From: Lachancea kluyveri NRRL Y-12651
Lineage: Eukaryota > Ascomycota > Saccharomycetes > Saccharomycetales > Saccharomycetaceae
Direction: 5' to 3'
DNA: 64,000 bases
NCBI GenBank assembly: GCA_000149225.2
Contig: CM000694.1
Span: forward strand, 1,799,623 to 1,863,622
A program made the translations under genes and the position numbers. The notes beneath the pieces were generated by a model. It did no database searches, had not been told where the DNA came from, and saw only the letters and a program-made list of their open reading frames with translations. Every line of letters begins with the position of its first letter. Position 1 is the stretch's first letter. Shown here piece after piece: positions 58,819 through 64,000 of the stretch.

Positions 58819-61800
58819 TTAGAAGAAAATTGACACAAGCAAAAGAGTTACCATCGAGGCTAGTACGGATTTACCACCGGTAAAATTGCGCTCAAACAAG
58901 TGATATGCACCAGCAGTGGCTACTTGGATGGATGGAATCGTGGTCCCGTTAGAACCTTGTAGCACAACTGTTGGTACAGAGGTAGTGGACCAACTTGTTG
59001 TGGAACCTTCGTTATCAACTAGGGCCACAGACGTTGGGACGTACGAAGTGCTCAATGGTAAGTGGGTGGTGTAAGTAGATACACCTGTAGTAGAGCCTTC
59101 GATATTAGTTAGTGCAGTAGTAGTGTTGAACAGACCGACTGCCAAAGTGGAAGTAGCAGTCACTGAGCCCTCGCTGTTTTTCAAAGGAATTTCGATAGTA
59201 GAAGCAATAAATGCAGTTCTCTCTGGAAGTCTGGCAGAACTGGAAGAGTCGGGTGTCGCGGTGGTACTTTCACCACCTACGGTGAGCAGAAAAGTTGACC
59301 AGCTGGTGATCAGACCATCCTCATTGGTTAACGATGAGGTAGTAGTGATGACAGAGCCAGTGACGGTTTCTGGATACATGGTAAACACAACAGTTTCAGT
59401 AGCAGACCCAGTAGTCTTACCATCACTATCAACTAGTGCGGAAGTTAGTTCACTGGTTACAACGGACCCACTGTTGGTTGGAATTTGTTCAGCGACAGAG
59501 ATTGTCGTTGTTTGCCACTCGGCGGCACTGCTTCCCGGGTCGATAGCAGATGTACCGACAGTGCTCCATGTTTTACCAATTTCGGAGCTTTTCGAAGCAA
59601 CAGCAGATTTTGTAGTGAAAGATGCTGTAGATGGCGGAGAGACGGTGACATAAAGTGTACTATATGTGGAGATCTTACCTTGTGAGTCGGTTAACGGAAT
59701 TTCTGTAGTTATTGTTGTTGGTAGTTCGTAGAAACCAGTAACGGTGGATGATCCTGTGGTGAAACCTCTAAAATCTGTCAATGGGACAGTAGAAGTCCTG
59801 ACCGCAGTTAAAGGACAATATGTCGTAGTTAGGGTGATTACATTTCCAACGGTAACGGCAACTGTTCTAGTGGCACTAGAGCCTCTTGGATCCATTGTGG
59901 TAAAGTGGGCATCAGCCGTGCTGGTTTCAGTAGTCTCTTCAATTTTAGTAGAAACATCTGTAGAAACAATGAATTCAGTGGCAGTTAGGTCAATCGGTTC
60001 CTCTTCAGTTACGTAAGTGGTAACGTCATCCGATTTTGTATCAGCATATACGGTAGATGAACCGGAAACAGCAGCGGTACCATTAACCACTGTGAAAGTG
60101 TTGGACCCCGTAATAAAATGAGTAACAATGCTAGTAGAAGTTTCCACGACTGAAATGGTAGAGGTATGGTAGTTCGTGATATCAATACTACTAGACGTTG
60201 TGGGTAATTCCGTGGACGTAGCGGCACCATCAGTAATGCTTGTTAGTGTGATTTTGCTGGAGCTCAAGCAGGATGTTTGAGTGTACACAAAATTGACGTC
60301 AGTAGGTGTCCAGGATACAGTGCTGCCATCAGCATTATAAACCGGAACGTAGCTCTTTATTGTTTGTGTCACTTCGTTATATTGAGCCAAAATACATAAC
60401 TCAGACACAGAAGTGACTGTGGCAATATAAGAAGAGGCACTCGTATTAGGGTCATCGATGCTTGCATATGGAGTAGTAACGTCTAGAGCATCACCGGATT
60501 TTCTGCTTCTACTGGCTAAAGCAGTAGAAGTGATAACGGAGCCGCCATCAGAATATCCGGTACTGGCAATATCATCTGCATTATCAGAAGTTATGATAAA
60601 TTCCGGTTCGCCAATAGTGTTAATAGAAATTGTACCAGCCACAGTCGTTTTCTGGGTTTCCCTTGTACTCGATTTGATACCACTATCATCCATAGCGGTT
60701 GTTGTGGTAATCGCAGCACCAGCGGCAGTGGTAACAGCTTGAATATCGGTACTAATTGCATTAGTATCTTGCGCTTCAGGAACAGTAGTGCTTACTGAAA
60801 TAGTACCTCTAGATTCCATACTTAAACCGGGAGTTCCTTCTGTGTCGTTATCTTCAGAATTACCGGTTGAGGTAGCAGTTTGCATGGTGCTGATAGCAGT
60901 CAAGCTAACAGTAATGGTTGTATGTTCACTATAATCATCAGAGTTTGATAGACCATCCGTGTAAGAAGTGGCACTAGCATAATTACTAGTACCAGTACTT
61001 ACGCTGACCATGTTGGGAATAAAACTGGAGACACTTTCGATTTCGGAGGCAGTTGAAGAGTTTTCGAGACTAGGAACCGAGGAAACGCTTGAAGAGGTTG
61101 CCCGTATGGAATTTGGTAGAGAGGTAGAAGTTACAGTGATACCTACACTGCCTGTATCCGTTATGCTCTGTTTAGCACTACTTGTAGCGCCGAAAATAGT
61201 AGAGGAGCTTTCAACGTTAAAAACTTCGGATGGACTTGAGGAAGCGGCATGTGTAAAAGTAGGCTCGGAATCAGATGTTACAATGATATCTGCACCATCT
61301 GCAGTAGTGATACCTACACTGCTTGCATCCGTGATACTCTGTTCAGCACTACTTGCAGCGCCGAAAATAGTAGAGGAGCTTTCAACGTTAGAGACTTCGG
61401 ATGGACTTGAGGACGCGGCATACGTAGAAGTAGGCTCAAAATCGGATGTTACAATGATATATGCACCATCTGCAGTAGTGACACCTAAACTGTCTGCATC
61501 CGTACTACTTTGATCGGCACTACTTTCAACACTGGAAGCAGAGGATAAACTTCCAGCGCTAGAAACAGCAGATGAGCTTTCGACACTGGAGACAGCAGAT
61601 GAGCTTTCGACACTGGAGACAGCAGATGAGCTTTCGACACTGGAGACAGTAGACGAGCTTTCAACACTAGAGACAGTGGACGAGCTTTCAATGCTGGAGA
61701 CAGTAGACGAGCTTTCAATGCTGGAGACAGTAGATGAGCTGTCGACACTAGAGACAGTAGACAAGCTTTCAATGCTGGAAGCAGTAGATGAGCTGTCGAC

Positions 61801-64000
61801 ACTAGAGACAGTAGACGAGCTTTCAATGCTGGAGACAGCAGATGAGCTTTCAACGCCGGAGACAGTAGACGAGCTTTCAATGCTGGAGACAGCAGACGAG
61901 CTTTCAATGCTGGAAGCAGTAGATGAGCTGTCGGCACTAGAAGTGACGTATAGGCTTGAGGAGCTTGCCTGTGCGGAGGCTGGGTTGGAAGAATGTGACT
62001 CGACTGCAGTAATACCAGCGTCAGCAGCAGTTGTAATGACTGGAACACCGAGATCAGCGCTACTTGAACCAATGACGCTTTCAACGCTGGAAACAGCAGA
62101 CGAGCTGTCTACACTAGAGACAGTAGATGAGTTGTCGACACTAGAGACAGTAGATGAGCTGTCGACACTAGAGACAGTAGATGAGCTGTCGACACTAGAG
62201 ACAGTAGACGAGCTTTCAATGCTGGAAGCAGTAGATGAGCTGTCGACACTAGAGACAGTAGACGAGCTTTCAATGCTGGAAGCAGTAGATGAGCTGTCGG
62301 CACTAGAAGTGACGTATAGGCTTGAGGAGCTTGCCTGTGCGGAGGCTGGGTTGGAAGAATGTGACTCGACTGCAGTAATACCAGCGTCAGCAGCAGTTGT
62401 AATGACTGGAACACCGAGATCAGCGCTACTTGAACCAATGACGCTTTCAACGCTGGAAACAGCAGACGAGCTGTCTACACTAGAGACAGTAGATGAGTTG
62501 TCGACACTAGAGACAGTAGACGAGCTTTCAATGCTGGAAGCGGTAGATGAGCTGTCGACACTAGAGACAGTAGACGAGCTTTCAATGCTGGAAGCAGTAG
62601 ATGAGCTGTCGACACTAGAAGTGACGTATAGGCTTGAGGAGCTTGCCTGTGCGGAGGCTGGGTTGGAAGAATGTGACTCGACTGCAGTAATACCAGCGTC
62701 AGCAGCAGTTGTAATGACTGGAACACCGAGATCAGCGCTACTTGAACCAATGACGCTTTCAACGCTGGAAACAGCAGACGAGCTGTCTACACTAGAGACA
62801 GTAGATGAGTTGTCGACACTAGAGACAGTAGACGAGCTTTCAATGCTGGAAGCAGTAGATGAGCTGTCGACACTAGAGACAGTAGACGAGCTTTCAATGC
62901 TGGAAGCAGTAGATGAGCTGTCGACACTAGAGACAGTAGATGAGCTGTCGACACTAGAGACAGTAGACGAGCTTTCAATGCTGGAAGCAGTAGATGAGCT
63001 GTCGACACTAGAAGTGACGTATAGGCTTGAGGAGCTTGCCTGTGCGGAGGCTGGGTTGGAAGAATGTGACTCGACTGCAGTAATACCAGCGTCAGCAGCA
63101 GTTGTAATGACTGGAACACCGAGATCAGCGCTACTTGAACCAATGACGCTTTCAACGCTGGAAACAGCAGACGAGCTGTCTACACTAGAGACAGTAGATG
63201 AGCTGTCGACACTAGAGACAGTAGATGAACTGTCGACACCAGAGACAGTAGATGAGCTGTCGACACTAGAGACAGTAGACGAGCTTTCAATGCTGGAAGC
63301 AGTAGATGAGCTGTCGACACTAGAGACAGTAGACGAGCTTTCAATGCTGGAAGCAGTAGATGAGCTGTCGACACTAGAGACAGTAGACGAGCTTTCAATG
63401 CTGGAGACAGTAGATGAGCTTTCAATGCTGGAGACAGTAGATGAGCTGTCGACACTAGAGACAGTAGATGAGCTGTCGACACTAGAGACAGTAGACGAGC
63501 TTTCAATGCTGGAAGCAGTAGATGAGCTGTCGGCACTAGAAGTGACGTATAGGCTTGAGGAGCTTGCCTGTGCGGAGGCTGGGTTGGAAGAATGTGACTC
63601 GACTGCAGTAATACCAGCGTCAGCAGCAGTTGTAATGACTGGAACACCGAGATCAGCGCTACTTGAACCAATGACGCTTTCAGTGCTGGAGACAGCAGAC
63701 GAACTGTCGACACTAGATACAACAGAGTAGCTTGACAGGCTATCATGAGAAACGGCAGTAGTAGAGGCGGAGATCAATACGAGTGTTGAGGTCTGATCAT
63801 AGCTACCTGGTATTGTGGAGTGGACACTGGTGTGAGCTGAGTTAACCTCGCCGCTCGAAATAGCAGTTGAAGCACTTTGGAAATCAGTGGATGCAACCGT
63901 GTTGTTTGCGTAGTAAGGGGTTTGGGAAAATAGACTAGGTGTACTTGATCCTGTTCCGGCATCATTTGTGGATTCAGTTGTACTTTCAGTTTGAGGTAGA
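58819..64000 (-). CDS. Giant Ser/Thr-rich GPI-anchored cell-wall adhesin, 5' end outside window
   Basis: At least 1726 codons; the frame is still open at the right edge, so the signal peptide and any ligand domain lie beyond it. The N-proximal visible part (63780-64000) is Ser/Thr-rich; next come tandem Ser-Val-Asp/Ile-Glu repeats with five copies of a ~45-residue block containing IGSSSADLGVPVITTAADAG (61540-63700). A less repetitive Thr/Ser region follows, then a C-terminal array of degenerate units of the form PLTDSxGxxTxxST. The C-terminus (NFTGGKSVLASMVTLLLVSIFF) is a GPI-attachment signal. Only five or so Cys/aromatic-rich patches (for example VSELCILAQYNEV and NFVYTQTSCLSS) break the repeats. 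No confident S. cerevisiae counterpart. Confidence 0.9.
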   Translation of the reverse strand, partial: LPQTESTTESTNDAGTGSSTPSLFSQTPYYANNTVASTDFQSASTAISSGEVNSAHTSVHSTIPGSYDQTSTLVLISASTTAVSHDSLSSYSVVSSVDSSSAVSSTESVIGSSSADLGVPVITTAADAGITAVESHSSNPASAQASSSSLYVTSSADSSSTASSIESSSTVSSVDSSSTVSSVDSSSTVSSIESSSTVSSIESSSTVSSVDSSSTASSIESSSTVSSVDSSSTASSIESSSTVSSVDSSSTVSGVDSSSTVSSVDSSSTVSSVDSSSAVSSVESVIGSSSADLGVPVITTAADAGITAVESHSSNPASAQASSSSLYVTSSVDSSSTASSIESSSTVSSVDSSSTVSSVDSSSTASSIESSSTVSSVDSSSTASSIESSSTVSSVDNSSTVSSVDSSSAVSSVESVIGSSSADLGVPVITTAADAGITAVESHSSNPASAQASSSSLYVTSSVDSSSTASSIESSSTVSSVDSSSTASSIESSSTVSSVDNSSTVSSVDSSSAVSSVESVIGSSSADLGVPVITTAADAGITAVESHSSNPASAQASSSSLYVTSSADSSSTASSIESSSTVSSVDSSSTASSIESSSTVSSVDSSSTVSSVDSSSTVSSVDNSSTVSSVDSSSAVSSVESVIGSSSADLGVPVITTAADAGITAVESHSSNPASAQASSSSLYVTSSADSSSTASSIESSSAVSSIESSSTVSGVESSSAVSSIESSSTVSSVDSSSTASSIESLSTVSSVDSSSTVSSIESSSTVSSIESSSTVSSVESSSTVSSVESSSAVSSVESSSAVSSVESSSAVSSAGSLSSASSVESSADQSSTDADSLGVTTADGAYIIVTSDFEPTSTYAASSSPSEVSNVESSSTIFGAASSAEQSITDASSVGITTADGADIIVTSDSEPTFTHAASSSPSEVFNVESSSTIFGATSSAKQSITDTGSVGITVTSTSLPNSIRATSSSVSSVPSLENSSTASEIESVSSFIPNMVSVSTGTSNYASATSYTDGLSNSDDYSEHTTITVSLTAISTMQTATSTGNSEDNDTEGTPGLSMESRGTISVSTTVPEAQDTNAISTDIQAVTTAAGAAITTTTAMDDSGIKSSTRETQKTTVAGTISINTIGEPEFIITSDNADDIASTGYSDGGSVITSTALASRSRKSGDALDVTTPYASIDDPNTSASSYIATVTSVSELCILAQYNEVTQTIKSYVPVYNADGSTVSWTPTDVNFVYTQTSCLSSSKITLTSITDGAATSTELPTTSSSIDITNYHTSTISVVETSTSIVTHFITGSNTFTVVNGTAAVSGSSTVYADTKSDDVTTYVTEEEPIDLTATEFIVSTDVSTKIEETTETSTADAHFTTMDPRGSSATRTVAVTVGNVITLTTTYCPLTAVRTSTVPLTDFRGFTTGSSTVTGFYELPTTITTEIPLTDSQGKISTYSTLYVTVSPPSTASFTTKSAVASKSSEIGKTWSTVGTSAIDPGSSAAEWQTTTISVAEQIPTNSGSVVTSELTSALVDSDGKTTGSATETVVFTMYPETVTGSVITTTSSLTNEDGLITSWSTFLLTVGGESTTATPDSSSSARLPERTAFIASTIEIPLKNSEGSVTATSTLAVGLFNTTTALTNIEGSTTGVSTYTTHLPLSTSYVPTSVALVDNEGSTTSWSTTSVPTVVLQGSNGTTIPSIQVATAGAYHLFERNFTGGKSVLASMVTLLLVSIFF
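61540..63700 (-). repeat. Nested tandem repeats in adhesin gene
   Basis: Short unit of 30 bp encoding SSSTVSSVD(S) or SSSTVSSIE(S), in variable numbers, alternates with five copies of a ~135-bp block at about 61944-62080, 62310-62446, 62625-62760, 63017-63150 and 63546-63680. The long blocks are almost identical in DNA; spacings differ (about 366, 315, 392 and 529 bp) because the number of short units varies. Confidence 0.93.

Noticed and set aside
61676-63730. 684-codon open frame antisense to the adhesin repeats, plus several shorter antisense frames
   Set aside because: The repeats have periods that are multiples of three, so a frame without a stop in one unit stays open in all. The product is a monotonous ELSTLETVD repeat with no start context or terminal domain.
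1-64000. CRISPR array or bacterial operon
   Set aside because: No regularly spaced direct repeats with unique spacers; the window is plainly yeast nuclear DNA.

Overview
The window is nuclear DNA of a budding yeast (Saccharomycetaceae). It has compact genes with few introns, TACTAAC branch points, TATA and T-rich intergenic spacers, Ty1/Ty2 delta-like LTRs and S. cerevisiae-like tRNA genes. Most proteins can be paired with a named S. cerevisiae gene. However, the local gene order interleaves two S. cerevisiae segments: the OCH1-PNC1-YGL036W-MIG1-HOP2-AGA2-RPL24A-RPL30-CGR1-SCW11 side (YGL038 to YGL028) and the ENP2-ECL1-NAT2-RPL24B-GPC1-CCM1 side (YGR145 to YGR150). CHS5 (YLR330) likewise sits beside VMA7/DPC29/UGA1 (YGR019-021). 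This is the pattern of a lineage that did not undergo, or branched before, the whole-genome duplication. With uricase, a urate/xanthine permease and inositol oxygenase present, my best guess is a Torulaspora/Zygotorulaspora/Zygosaccharomyces-type yeast. The species cannot be fixed from the sequence alone.

Layout. 1-13.6 kb: urate/xanthine permease, DPC29, VMA7, CHS5, a long gene-free gap, two tandem DUP240-family membrane genes, UGA1. 14-18.7 kb: a YGR017W-like gene, a solo LTR beside intron-bearing tRNA-Leu(CAA), a tRNA-binding-domain protein (YGR153W-like), RSR1, tRNA-Ala(AGC). 18.8-19.5 kb: one solo LTR inserted into another. 20-34.5 kb: OCH1, PNC1, a YGL036W-like gene, ENP2, SEC9, ECL1, MIG1. 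35.5-43.5 kb: an SNQ2-type drug pump, a solo LTR, tRNA-Gly(GCC), three-exon HOP2, uricase. 43.7-57 kb: NAT2, AGA2, RPL24, RPL30 (intron plus autoregulatory kink-turn), GPC1, CCM1, CGR1, tRNA-Phe(GAA), inositol oxygenase, SCW11. 57-64 kb: a gene-free spacer, then a giant Ser/Thr-rich GPI adhesin that runs off the right edge.

Functional links. The permease and the peroxisomal uricase form the first steps of purine use as a nitrogen source, and both promoters carry clustered GATAA cores expected for nitrogen catabolite repression; UGA1 (GABA catabolism) has a similar site and a Uga3-like GC-rich element. ENP2 and CGR1 carry PAC and RRPE ribosome-biogenesis elements. AGA2 carries an alpha2-Mcm1 operator. 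RPL30 keeps the L30-binding RNA fold overlapping its 5' splice site. Accessory genes (DUP240 pair, SNQ2, uricase, inositol oxygenase, adhesin) are set into an otherwise conserved ancestral order, several of them next to tRNA genes or LTRs.
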